From Nonomuraea rhodomycinica (lineage in GTDB: Bacteria > Actinomycetota > Actinomycetes > Streptosporangiales > Streptosporangiaceae), in NCBI RefSeq assembly GCF_013363995.1, contig NZ_JABWGO010000005.1, positions 16,611-80,610 on the forward strand: a stretch of DNA of 64,000 bases, in the 5' to 3' direction. Below, in pieces: positions 9,763-17,359 of this stretch (positions within the stretch are counted from its first letter, which is position 1; each line of letters starts with the position of its first letter). The notes beneath the pieces are model-generated. The model had not been told where the DNA came from. It did no database searches and saw nothing but the letters and a program-made list of their open reading frames with translations. The translations under genes and the position numbers were made by a program.

Positions 9763-9873
9763 GTGGTGACCCTTGCGCATCTGCGTCACCGCTGGGTGAC
9801 GGTCGAGGCCATCGGCCGGGTCGTCACGCAGCGCTGCCGGGTGTGCTGGAAGACCCGCGTCCGCGTCCGCTGA
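9763..9873 (+). CDS. Possible 36-residue protein with a CxxC pair
   Basis: A short frame starts at GTG 9763 or GTG 9766 after a good Shine-Dalgarno (TAGGAG) and ends at TGA 9873. The product is basic and contains a cysteine pair in TQRCRVCWK, resembling half of a zinc knuckle. It begins 47 nt after msrB on the same strand. Its shortness means chance cannot be excluded. Confidence 0.35.
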   Translation: MVTLAHLRHRWVTVEAIGRVVTQRCRVCWKTRVRVR

Positions 9874-9921
9874 CCCGGGCCGGCGCCCGCTGACCCGGAC
9901 CGGCGTCCGGGATCGGCTGTT

Positions 9922-11712
9922 TCAGTTTGGGTCGGGGTGGGTGACGCGGCAGCTCGCGTCGCCGGGGCCCAGGATGTTGGCCAGCACCGGGTTGCCGTTC
10001 TCGCCGAACCTCGCCTGGACGAACACCACGGGGTGCGCCGCGCCCGTGCGGCGGAGGTATTCGAGGCCCCGGTAGCAGAGGGTCAGGGCGGTGGCGGAGT
10101 TGGCGGCCGACTCGGGCAGGTCCGTGTAGATGCGGAGATAGCCGCCGATGGTGCGGATGTCCGTCAGGTGGTGCGCCGCGTCGTCCCCGGAGCCCCATCG
10201 GGCGCGGAAGTACTCGGTCGCGCTCTGAGCGGTCGTCGCGGTGCCGCCCGGCTCGGCTGCCGCGGCGGCGCTGCGGGCCCCTCCGTCCGGGGGTGTGGCG
10301 GCGGACGGCCGGGTCGCCGGTGTCCTGGCGGCCGAGGGGGAGGCCGGACGGGGCGCCGAACGAGAGGTGGAGGTGGCCGCCGGGCGGGCGAGGGCGCCGG
10401 CCGCCGGGTCCGCCGGGTCCGCCGTGGAGCCGCCCGCCGGGTCCGCCCGGTCCGCCGTGGAGCCGGTCGCCGGGTCGGCGGCGGGCCGGTCGGATGCGCC
10501 ATGCCCCCGCGGGGCCGCGGGAGGGGGCGCCATGTAGGCGGTCGAACGGGCCTCGGGTCGCGCGAGCCCGCCGTCGCCCGGCGTCGCGCCGTACGGGCCA
10601 TAGCCGGGCGTCGCGTCGCGCGGACCGTAGCCCGGCGTGGCGCCATGCGGGCCGTAGCCGGGGGTCGCCCCGTGCGGGGCGTCGCCCGTCTCCGGGCTCA
10701 GGGCTCGGGCCGCGGTACGGCTCACGCCGGGCGCGGCCCCTCGGTCACCGTCGCCCCTGCCGCCCTCCCCGGCCGTGGCGAGGACGCCGTCGAGAGGCCC
10801 GCCGCCGAGCAGGGTCACCCCGCCCGCCAGCACCACCGAACCGGCCGACACCCACACCAGCCACGCCCTGCGCGCCACGCCCCGCCGCCCTCGCGCCCCG
10901 GCCGGCCGCGCGTGCCCGCCCTCACTCCCAACCCCACGCCCTGACCGGAGGCCGCCCTCACTCCCAGCCCCACGCCCTGACCGGAGCCCGCCCTCACTCG
11001 CGCGTCCGCCGTCTGCCGCGTGCGCGCCCTCACCGGCGCGCCACCGTGCCCACCCCGGCCTCTCGCGCCGCTGACCGCCGCGCTGACCGGCCCGACGGCT
11101 GACCCGCCGTGCGACACGGCGGGCGATCCGGCCAGTCGCACGCCTCTCATGACGCCCAGCCTGATCGTGCCGCCCGGCCTGGTCGCGTGGCGCGGCCTGG
11201 TCGTGTCGCCCAGCCTCGTCGTGTAGCCCGGCCTGGTCGCGTGGCCCGGCCTCGTCGTGCCCCCCAGCCCGGCCATGTCTCTCAGCCTGGTCGCGCCGTC
11301 TGGCCTGGTCGGGCGGCGCGGCCTGGTCGCGTGGCCCGGCCTCGTCGCGTCCCCCAGCCTGGTCGCGTGGCCCGGCCTCGTCGCGTCCCCCAGCCTGGTC
11401 GCGTGGCCCGGCCTCGTCGTGCCCCCCAGCCTGGCCATGTCGCCCATCCTGGTCATGTCGCCCGGTCTCGTCGAACGGGTGCCGGGACGGCACGGTCGCC
11501 GCGTCCCCCTCCGAGCCGGGCGCACCGCCCGCTCCGGGCCACCCCTCCCCCGCCGCGCCCGCTCCGCGCCCCCACCCCACGACGAGGCGGTCCCACGCCC
11601 TGGCCACCGCCTCATCGTCGCCGTACGGAAGGTCCTCGGGCAACAGCCCCGGCGGGAGCTCCTCCCACGGACCGTCACCGTACGGATGCCTTCCGTGCCT
11701 GCCCCAGCCCAT
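9922..11712 (-). CDS. Large repeat-rich single-pass membrane protein
   Basis: This protein of about 596 residues has four parts. Residues 1-83 hold a conserved-looking acidic segment (PWEELPPGLLPEDLPYGDDEA). Residues 84-190 are tandem hexapeptides of the form A-G-x-R/H-D-Q/E, often paired as 12-residue units. Residues 191-282 are Arg/Gly-rich and contain SEGGLRSGRG repeats. A single hydrophobic helix spans about 284-304. The outside part starts with 9-residue repeats (PHGATPGYG, residues 345-380) and a Pro/Ala/Thr/Ser-rich stalk. It ends in a compact domain from about 495 with two cysteines, C546 and C588, likely disulfide-bonded. ATG 11712 follows AGGGGGG at a good distance. No family was recognised. 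The C-terminal domain looks like the functional unit, perhaps sensing the cell surface. Confidence 0.7.
   Translation of the reverse strand: MGWGRHGRHPYGDGPWEELPPGLLPEDLPYGDDEAVARAWDRLVVGWGRGAGAAGEGWPGAGGAPGSEGDAATVPSRHPFDETGRHDQDGRHGQAGGHDEAGPRDQAGGRDEAGPRDQAGGRDEAGPRDQAAPPDQARRRDQAERHGRAGGHDEAGPRDQAGLHDEAGRHDQAAPRDQAGRHDQAGRHERRATGRIARRVARRVSRRAGQRGGQRRERPGWARWRAGEGAHAADGGRASEGGLRSGRGAGSEGGLRSGRGVGSEGGHARPAGARGRRGVARRAWLVWVSAGSVVLAGGVTLLGGGPLDGVLATAGEGGRGDGDRGAAPGVSRTAARALSPETGDAPHGATPGYGPHGATPGYGPRDATPGYGPYGATPGDGGLARPEARSTAYMAPPPAAPRGHGASDRPAADPATGSTADRADPAGGSTADPADPAAGALARPAATSTSRSAPRPASPSAARTPATRPSAATPPDGGARSAAAAAEPGGTATTAQSATEYFRARWGSGDDAAHHLTDIRTIGGYLRIYTDLPESAANSATALTLCYRGLEYLRRTGAAHPVVFVQARFGENGNPVLANILGPGDASCRVTHPDPN
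11143..11463. repeat. In-frame 36-bp/18-bp tandem repeats
   Basis: The DNA coding for residues 84-190 of the membrane protein is built from 18-bp and 36-bp units. The clearest run, near 11330-11420, alternates a near-identical 36-bp unit. The unit length is a multiple of three, so copy-number change keeps the reading frame. There are no spacers of unrelated sequence, so this is not a CRISPR array. Confidence 0.8.
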
Positions 11713-11812
11713 GGTCAAGGCGCCCCCCTGGAACGTGACAACCCACCGTCAGCCCCGAGTCTGACAAAGCAGGTAGATCAATGCAGGGGGATCGCCAACT
11801 TCCCCTTGACCG

Positions 11813-12514
11813 TTACGGCAGCGCGGCGACCAGCTCGCTGATCGGCTTGCGGGCGCCGGTGTAGAACGGGATCTCCAGGCGGGTGTGCCGCCGGGCCTGG
11901 GCGGCGCGCAGCTCGCGCATGAGGTCGACGATGCGGTGCAGCTCGTCGGCCTCGAAGGCGAGCATCCACTCGTAGTCGTTGAGCGCGAAGCAGGCGACCG
12001 TGTTGGCCCGCACGTCGGGGTAGCCGCGGGCCATCTGCCCGTGCTCGGCCAGCATGGCCCGCCGCTCGGAGTCCTCCAGCAGGTACCACTCCAGGGAGCG
12101 GACGAACGGGTAGACGCTCACGTACGCCCGGGGCTGCTCCTCGGCGAGGAACGCGGGGATGTGCGACTTGTTGAACTCGGCCGGACGGTGCAGCGCCATG
12201 GCCGACCAGACCGGCTCGCTGTGGCGGCCGAGCTCGGTGCGGCGGAAGCGGGAGTAGACGTCCTGCAGGTCCTCGGGGGTGGGGGCGTGCCACCAGAACA
12301 TGTAGTCGGCGTCGGCGCGGAACCCGGCCACGTCGTAGACGCCGCGGGTGACCACGTCCTTCAGCGCAGCCTGCTCCAGCAGTTCGCCGACCTCCGCGCC
12401 GATGCCCTCGCGGTCGGCGGGCAGGGGCCCGGACGCCTTGAAGACGGACCACATCGTGTAGCGGATCACCTGGTTGAGATCGCGGGCCTTGAGCCGCGGT
12501 GCGCCCTCTGTCAT
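11813..12514 (-). CDS. hemQ: Coproheme decarboxylase HemQ
   Basis: This 233-residue member of the chlorite dismutase superfamily performs the last step of the coproporphyrin-dependent haem pathway, converting coproheme III to haem b with peroxide. The family landmarks are RYTMWSVFK near the N-terminus, the catalytic tyrosine Y135 in YVSVYPFVRS and the proximal haem ligand H158 in AEHGQMAR. ARGYPDVRANTV and NDYEWMLAFE follow. The distal arginine that marks true chlorite dismutases is not expected and was not seen. The ATG at 12514 lies 4 nt downstream of the hemY stop, so the two genes are translationally linked. Confidence 0.95.
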   Translation of the reverse strand: MTEGAPRLKARDLNQVIRYTMWSVFKASGPLPADREGIGAEVGELLEQAALKDVVTRGVYDVAGFRADADYMFWWHAPTPEDLQDVYSRFRRTELGRHSEPVWSAMALHRPAEFNKSHIPAFLAEEQPRAYVSVYPFVRSLEWYLLEDSERRAMLAEHGQMARGYPDVRANTVACFALNDYEWMLAFEADELHRIVDLMRELRAAQARRHTRLEIPFYTGARKPISELVAALP

Positions 12515-12518
12515 GCCC

Positions 12519-13925
12519 CTATTCTCCCCGCAGGGACAGGTGGTCCAGAATCCGGGCGGCGGCCGTGCGGGCCGTGGCCACGCAGGCCGGGACGCCGAGA
12601 CCGTCGTAGGCGGCCCCGCACACCGCGAGCCCGGGCTGCACGGCGACGGCGGCGCGGACGCGGGCGACCCGGTCGAGGTGGCCCACGTTGTACTGGGGCA
12701 GGGAGCCGCCCCAGCGGGTGACCCGGGTGTCGAGGGGAAGCCCGCGCACGCCCATGACCTCGGCCATCTCGGCCATGGCGAGCGCGACCAGCTCGGTGTC
12801 GTCGCGCTGGAGCAGGTGCTCCTCGCCGACGCGGCCGATGGAGCAGCGCAGCAGCACGAGGCCGTCACCGGCCAGGTGGGGCCACTTGACGGAGCTGAAC
12901 GTGACGGCCTTGACCGGCCTGCCCTCGACGGGCGGCACCAGGTAGCCGCTCCGGCCGGGCGGCTCGGGGAACGCCTCGGCGGCGTAGGCGAGCGTGACGA
13001 TGGCCATGCTGGCGTACTCGATGCGCGACAGCTCGGCCGCCGCCTTGGGCACCTCGGTCTTGAGCAGGCGGGCGGCAGCGGTGGCGGGCGTGGCGACGAT
13101 CACGGCGTCGGCCTCGACCACCTCGGGCCGCGGCACGGGGCCGGTCACCAGCCGCCAGCCCTCGGCGGTGCGGTGCAGCTCGCGCACGGTCACGCCGGTG
13201 CGGATCTCCGCCTCCGACGCCTTGGCGACCGCCTCGGGCAGGCTGCCGAGGCCGCCGCGCAGGGTGGCGAACACGGGCCCGCCGGCGCTGGGCGCCTCCT
13301 CGACGATCTGCCGGGCGGCGTTGAGCAGCGACCGCTCGGAACGGGCGGCGGCGGCCACCCGGGGCATGGTCGCCTCCAGCGACAGCCGGTCGGAGCGGCC
13401 CGCGTAGACGCCGCCGAGCAGCGGCTCGACGAGCCGGTCGAGCACCTCGCCGCCCATGCGGGCGCGGATGTAGGCGGCCACGGACACGTCGGTGCGGACG
13501 AGGGTGGGCGGCAGGATCTGGTCCATCGGCACCCGCAGCAGCCCGCCGGGCGAGACGATGCCGGACTTCGCCAGCTCGGTGAGGTCGGCGGGCACGCCCA
13601 TGACCTGGGCCTTGGGCATGGTCCGCAGCGAGCCCCGGCTGAGCACGGCGGCCCGCGCCGAGCTGGGGCTGACCAGGTCGTCGCCGAGCCCCACCGCCTT
13701 GGCCAGCTCCGTGCCCTCGGGCCGCCGGGCCAGGACGGCCTCGGCTCCCGCGTCGACGCTGATCCCGGCGACCTCGGAGGCGTGCAGCTTGCCGCCGACG
13801 CGGGGGCCGCCTTCGAGGACCGTCACCCTGATGCGATCGCCGCCCGCCTGGCCAAGGTGCCAGGCCGCGGCCAGACCGGAGATCCCGCCGCCGACGACGA
13901 CCACGTGCGCCCGATTCCGTTCCAC
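12519..13925 (-). CDS. hemY: HemY-type coproporphyrinogen III oxidase (CgoX)
   Basis: This 468-residue FAD-dependent oxidase is of the HemY/HemG flavoprotein type. In actinobacteria these enzymes oxidise coproporphyrinogen III to coproporphyrin III. The dinucleotide-binding fingerprint HVVVVGGGISGLAAAWHL opens the protein, followed by VLEGGPRVGGK. The C-terminal motif CGAAYDGLGVPACVATA closes the flavin site. The GTG at 13925 is preceded by a strong TGGAGG and by a perfect palindrome. It is followed immediately by hemQ and lies near convergent hemE, so enzymes for three steps of haem synthesis are grouped here. Gene names vary (hemY, hemG, cgoX); the activity on coproporphyrinogen is inferred from the presence of HemQ. 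Confidence 0.93.
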   Translation of the reverse strand: MERNRAHVVVVGGGISGLAAAWHLGQAGGDRIRVTVLEGGPRVGGKLHASEVAGISVDAGAEAVLARRPEGTELAKAVGLGDDLVSPSSARAAVLSRGSLRTMPKAQVMGVPADLTELAKSGIVSPGGLLRVPMDQILPPTLVRTDVSVAAYIRARMGGEVLDRLVEPLLGGVYAGRSDRLSLEATMPRVAAAARSERSLLNAARQIVEEAPSAGGPVFATLRGGLGSLPEAVAKASEAEIRTGVTVRELHRTAEGWRLVTGPVPRPEVVEADAVIVATPATAAARLLKTEVPKAAAELSRIEYASMAIVTLAYAAEAFPEPPGRSGYLVPPVEGRPVKAVTFSSVKWPHLAGDGLVLLRCSIGRVGEEHLLQRDDTELVALAMAEMAEVMGVRGLPLDTRVTRWGGSLPQYNVGHLDRVARVRAAVAVQPGLAVCGAAYDGLGVPACVATARTAAARILDHLSLRGE

Positions 13926-13931
13926 GCCTCC

Positions 13932-13945
13932 AGACGGTACCGTCT
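13932..13945. promoter_or_regulatory. Perfect 14-bp palindrome before hemY
   Basis: AGACGGTACCGTCT at 13932-13945 is a perfect palindrome touching the hemY Shine-Dalgarno, 7 nt from its GTG start. It could be a repressor site or an RNA hairpin that masks the ribosome site. No regulator of the window is an obvious match. Confidence 0.4.
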
Positions 13946-14060
13946 CCGCGGTCCGCCCGGCCGCCCGGGGCGCGGACCGATGCGGCCGGGCGCCGCCGGC
14001 TCCGGCCCGGTCGCCGGCTCCTGGGGAGGTTCGTCGCCGACGCGAGCACGTGACCGTACC

Positions 14061-14102
14061 GTGACGGATCCGATCAAACCCCTCCCGGACGCGATCCGTC
14101 AC
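14061..14102 (+). promoter_or_regulatory. Inverted repeat in the DUF4349 leader
   Basis: GTGACGGATC at 14061-14070 pairs perfectly with GATCCGTCAC at 14093-14102 over a 22-nt loop. The second arm ends just before the ribosome site (AAGG) of the gene starting at 14109. It could form a leader hairpin affecting translation, or serve as a split operator. Confidence 0.45.
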
Positions 14103-14108
14103 AAGGGC

Positions 14109-15164
14109 ATGAGGAGATTCCAGTACGGCACGGCGCTGTCGGCCGCGTGCGCGGCCCTGTTGCTGACCGGCCTGACGGGCTGTGGCGGCGGCGGGACGGC
14201 GAGCACGCAGTCCCTCCAGGCCCCGGCGGACGCCCCGGCCGTGGCCGCGGACGGCGCCGCGAAGTCGAGTGTCCGGGCCAAGGCCCTGGACGGGGCCCAG
14301 GAGGGGGCCCGCGACGAGGGCGGCCGGACGGCCGGCAAGAACATCGCCTCGGACGTCACAGTCACCGCCCAGGAGCGGCAGGTCGTCTACGTCGCCAGGA
14401 TGACGGTGCGGGCCAAGGAGGTCACGGCCGCCGTCCAGAAGGCCAAGCAGATCGTCACCGGCGCGGGCGGCTACCTGGCGAAGGAGCAGACGAACGCGTC
14501 CGACGGCGGCGACGGCAGCGCCGAACTGGAGTTCAAGATCCCGCCGGCGCGGTACGCGGAGGTGCTGGCGAGCCTGGGCCGGGACCTCGGCAAGCAGCTC
14601 TCGCTCAACCAGGGCACCGAGGACGTCACCATGCAGGTGGCCGACGTCAACAGCCGCCTCAGGTCGGCCCAGCAGGCGCTGGACTCGCTGCGCACGCTGC
14701 TGAAGAAGGCGAACACGATCGGCCAGGTGCTGGAGGTGGAGCGGGAGATCGCGGCCCGCGAGGCGGACCTGGAGTCGCTGCAGGCGCAGCAGAAGGAGCT
14801 GGCGGCTCAGGTGAGCATGGCCACGCTCACGCTCGCCGTGGTCGGCCCGGTCACGGTGGTCGAGCCGCCGTCGGAGGACCCGCCGGGCTTCCTCGGCGGG
14901 CTGGCGACGGGCTGGCGGGCGCTGGTGTCGTTCGCGAAGGTGGCGCTCACCGTGCTGGGCGTGCTGCTGCCCTGGCTGCTGCTCGTGGCGCCGGTGGTCG
15001 CGCTGGTCGTCCTCCTGGCGCGCCGCGCCGGCCGCCGACGTGCCACCCCGCCCGCCCGGCCGGAAGGCGCCGCACCGTCCGCCCGGCCGGAGGACGCCGC
15101 CCCGTCCGCCCGGCCGGAGGACGCCGCACCGCCCGCGGGGCCCGAGGCGCCCGCGGAGTCGTGA
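14109..15164 (+). CDS. DUF4349 lipoprotein with C-terminal membrane anchor
   Basis: This 351-residue envelope protein begins with a lipoprotein signal ending in LLTGLTGC at about C25. A low-complexity linker comes next, then the DUF4349 domain from about residue 95 to 250. That domain includes the long coiled-coil stretch VNSRLRSAQQALDSLRTLL and EREIAAREADLESLQ, and the closing strands VSMATLTLAVVG. A hydrophobic helix around residues 285-320 is followed by a short basic, Pro/Ala-rich tail with duplicated ARPEDAAPS units. The ATG at 14109 directly begins the signal sequence. It is divergent from hemY and convergent with hemE, with only 7 nt between stops. The family function is unknown; the topology suggests a periplasmic coiled-coil sensor or anchor. 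Confidence 0.88.
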   Translation: MRRFQYGTALSAACAALLLTGLTGCGGGGTASTQSLQAPADAPAVAADGAAKSSVRAKALDGAQEGARDEGGRTAGKNIASDVTVTAQERQVVYVARMTVRAKEVTAAVQKAKQIVTGAGGYLAKEQTNASDGGDGSAELEFKIPPARYAEVLASLGRDLGKQLSLNQGTEDVTMQVADVNSRLRSAQQALDSLRTLLKKANTIGQVLEVEREIAAREADLESLQAQQKELAAQVSMATLTLAVVGPVTVVEPPSEDPPGFLGGLATGWRALVSFAKVALTVLGVLLPWLLLVAPVVALVVLLARRAGRRRATPPARPEGAAPSARPEDAAPSARPEDAAPPAGPEAPAES

Positions 15165-15171
15165 GCGCCGG

Positions 15172-16260
15172 TCAGGACTCGTGGACCAGGTCGGTCAGCC
15201 GCTTGAGCTGGTCGGGGTCGGTGGAGGGCAGCACGCCGTGCCCGAGGTTGAACACGTGCCCCTCGGCCTGCCGCCCCTCCCGCAGCACCTCGCGGGCCTT
15301 GCGCTCGACCGCCTCCCACGGGGCGAGCAGGATCGCCGGGTCGAGGTTGCCCTGCAGCGCCTTGCCGGGCCCGACCCGGCGGGCCGCCTCGTCGAGCGGC
15401 ACCCGCCAGTCGACGCCGACCACGTCGGCGCCCGCCTCGCCGAGCAGGCCGAGCAGCTCGCCGGTGCCGACGCCGAAGTGGATGCGGGGCACGCCGAGGT
15501 CGGCCAGGCCCTCGAAGATGCGGCGCGTGTAGGGCAGCACGTACTCGCGGTAGTCGGCGGGGGCGACGGCGCCCACCCAGGAGTCGAAGAGCTGGACGGC
15601 CGAGGCGCCCGCCTCGACCTGGAGGCGCAGGTGGGCGAGGACGATGCCGGCCAGGCGGTCCATCAGCGCGTGCCACAGGCGCGGCTCGCCGTACATCATG
15701 GCCTTGGTGTGGTCGTGGTGGCGGGACGGGCCGCCCTCGATGAGGTAGGAGCCGAGCGTGAACGGCGCGCCGGCGAAGCCGATGAGCGGCGTGCCGCCGA
15801 GCTCGCCGGTCAGCGCCCGGATCGCCTCGGTGACGTAGGGGACGTCGTCGGGCTCCAGCGGGCGCAGCGCGCCGAGGCCCGCCTCGTCGCGGATCGGCTG
15901 GGCGACGACCGGCCCGACGCCGGGCTTGATGTCGAGGTCGACGCCGATGGCCTTGAGCGGCACGACGATGTCGCTGTAGAAGACGGCCGCGTCGACGCCG
16001 TAGCGGCGGACCGGCTGCATGGTGATCTCGACGACGAGGTCGGGCGTGGCGCACGCCTGGAGCATCGGCACGCCCCCGCGGACCTTGTGGTATTCGGGCA
16101 GCGACCGGCCGGCCTGCCGCATGAACCACACCGGGGTGTGCGGGACGGGCTGGCGGCGGCAGGCGCGCAGGAACGCTGAGTCGGCGAGATTCACCCTCCA
16201 AGGGTGCCACGGCCTCGGGCCGGTCCCCGCATCGGCATGAGCTGTCGGAAAAGTATGCAT
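15172..16260 (-). CDS. hemE: Uroporphyrinogen decarboxylase HemE
   Basis: This cytoplasmic TIM-barrel enzyme converts uroporphyrinogen III to coproporphyrinogen III. The hallmark PVWFMRQAGRSLPEY lies near the N-terminus. The substrate-site motif FYSDIVVPLKAIG, then FAGAPFTLGSYLIEGG and the C-terminal GHGVLPSTDPD also match. Start choice is difficult. Homology begins near GTG 16194, but there a GGAGG touches the codon with no spacing, so it cannot serve it. ATG 16260 has GGGGTG about seven bases upstream and gives 362 residues, close to the usual length, so it is preferred. Together with hemY and hemQ it supplies the coproporphyrin route of haem synthesis. Confidence 0.93.
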   Translation of the reverse strand: MHTFPTAHADAGTGPRPWHPWRVNLADSAFLRACRRQPVPHTPVWFMRQAGRSLPEYHKVRGGVPMLQACATPDLVVEITMQPVRRYGVDAAVFYSDIVVPLKAIGVDLDIKPGVGPVVAQPIRDEAGLGALRPLEPDDVPYVTEAIRALTGELGGTPLIGFAGAPFTLGSYLIEGGPSRHHDHTKAMMYGEPRLWHALMDRLAGIVLAHLRLQVEAGASAVQLFDSWVGAVAPADYREYVLPYTRRIFEGLADLGVPRIHFGVGTGELLGLLGEAGADVVGVDWRVPLDEAARRVGPGKALQGNLDPAILLAPWEAVERKAREVLREGRQAEGHVFNLGHGVLPSTDPDQLKRLTDLVHES

Positions 16261-16717
16261 TGAACACCCCAAATCATGATCGAATAGTCAGATGGAGGTT
16301 TACCGGCCGACCGGGCCCTGGCCGCTCACGCGGGTCGAACACACCCCATGGGCGACCAGAATGCCGGTCTTGACTGGACCAAATGTTCGCCAAGCGACCG
16401 CGCGGCACCGATTCAGCATCCACTTTCGGGACACGCCGAGCGCGTTGCGGGGAATTGTCGGTCAGGCGTGCCAACGTCGGAGCCACGATCCGAAGAAAGG
16501 CCCCGTTGCGATGACAGGTGCGATGACCGGCGCCGCCGCAGGCGCCGTCCCCAGTGCCGTCCCCCATGCCACGCCCCGGCCTGTGACCGGCGCCGCCGCC
16601 GGGTCGTGGCGCACCCCGTCCGCGTCCGCCCGCCAGCGGGTTGCGGCAGCGGGTTGAGCAGGCACGATGAGCACCCCCGTGGTCCCGTTCCCCCAGGCCC
16701 CGGCCTACGCTGCGACC
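16261..16717. other. Intergenic region between hemE and the DUF3000 gene
   Basis: About 450 bases separate the divergent hemE and DUF3000 genes. The part next to hemE (16250-16300) is unusually AT-rich for this genome and probably holds promoters. A TTGACT hexamer lies near 16374. Apart from a short frame at 16511-16657, described separately, no coding sequence is supported. Confidence 0.5.
16511..16657 (+). CDS. Possible 48-residue Ala/Pro-rich peptide
   Basis: A short frame from ATG 16511 follows AAAGG at about ten bases and ends at TGA 16657. The product is rich in Ala, Gly, Thr and Pro, with the duplicated motif TGAAAG, and lacks recognisable domains. Low sequence complexity and high GC make chance likely. 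It is listed because the start signal is good and the gap is otherwise empty. Confidence 0.25.
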   Translation: MTGAMTGAAAGAVPSAVPHATPRPVTGAAAGSWRTPSASARQRVAAAG

Positions 16718-17314
16718 ATGACCTCGAGTGACCGGCCGCCGGCTCCCCCGGCGTTCAGGCGCGCGGCCGAGAGCCTGCGCCAGGTCGAGGTCAGGCCGGA
16801 GATCGAGCTGGAGGACCTGCCCGCGCCCCAGCGGCTGGCGCCCTGGTCCGCCGCCGTCGGCGCGTCGGTCTACCGCGACGACGACGAGCTGGCCGTGGGC
16901 CGGCTGATCCTGCTCTACGACCCCGACGGGCAGCGCGGCTGGGACGGCCCGTTCCGGCTGGTGGCCTACGTGCGCGCCGACATGGAGCCGGAGATCACCT
17001 CCGACCCGTTGCTCGGCCCGGTGGCGTGGAGCTGGCTGACCGAGGCCCTGGACGCCCATCACGCCGACTACTCGGCGGCCGGCGGTACGGTGACAAGAGC
17101 AGTGTCCGAGGGGTTCGGCAACAAGGCCGATGATCCGGTCACCACCGAGCTGGAGCTGCGGGCCTCCTGGTCCCCCACCCAGGAAGACCTCTCCGGCCAC
17201 GTGGCCGCCTGGTGCGACCTCATGTGCGTGGCCGCGGGGATCCCGCCGCTCCCGCCCGATGTGGCGCCCCTCCCCCGCAGGCGCGAAGATCCGGAGAGTG
17301 ACCGTACGAAGTGA
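16718..17314 (+). CDS. DUF3000 domain-containing protein
   Basis: This protein of about 198 residues matches the actinobacterial DUF3000 family. These proteins have an N-terminal FRRAAESLRQVEVRPEIELEDLPAPQRLAP-type opening, a central RLILLYDPDGQRGWDGPFR and the C-terminal ELELRASWSPT. It is a soluble protein of unknown function, conserved beside rnd in many actinobacteria. Both ATG 16718 and ATG 16667 are possible starts, neither with a strong Shine-Dalgarno; the shorter is used because conserved sequence begins about 10 residues later. rnd starts 45 nt downstream on the same strand. Confidence 0.85.
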   Translation: MTSSDRPPAPPAFRRAAESLRQVEVRPEIELEDLPAPQRLAPWSAAVGASVYRDDDELAVGRLILLYDPDGQRGWDGPFRLVAYVRADMEPEITSDPLLGPVAWSWLTEALDAHHADYSAAGGTVTRAVSEGFGNKADDPVTTELELRASWSPTQEDLSGHVAAWCDLMCVAAGIPPLPPDVAPLPRRREDPESDRTK

Positions 17315-17359
17315 GGGCACCAGTCGACACGTCATCCGCGTCATGAGAGCGGTGAACTC

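Noticed and set aside
11143..11463. CRISPR-like regular repeats
   Set aside because: Units are contiguous with no unique spacers, are in frame with a protein gene and code for hexapeptides.
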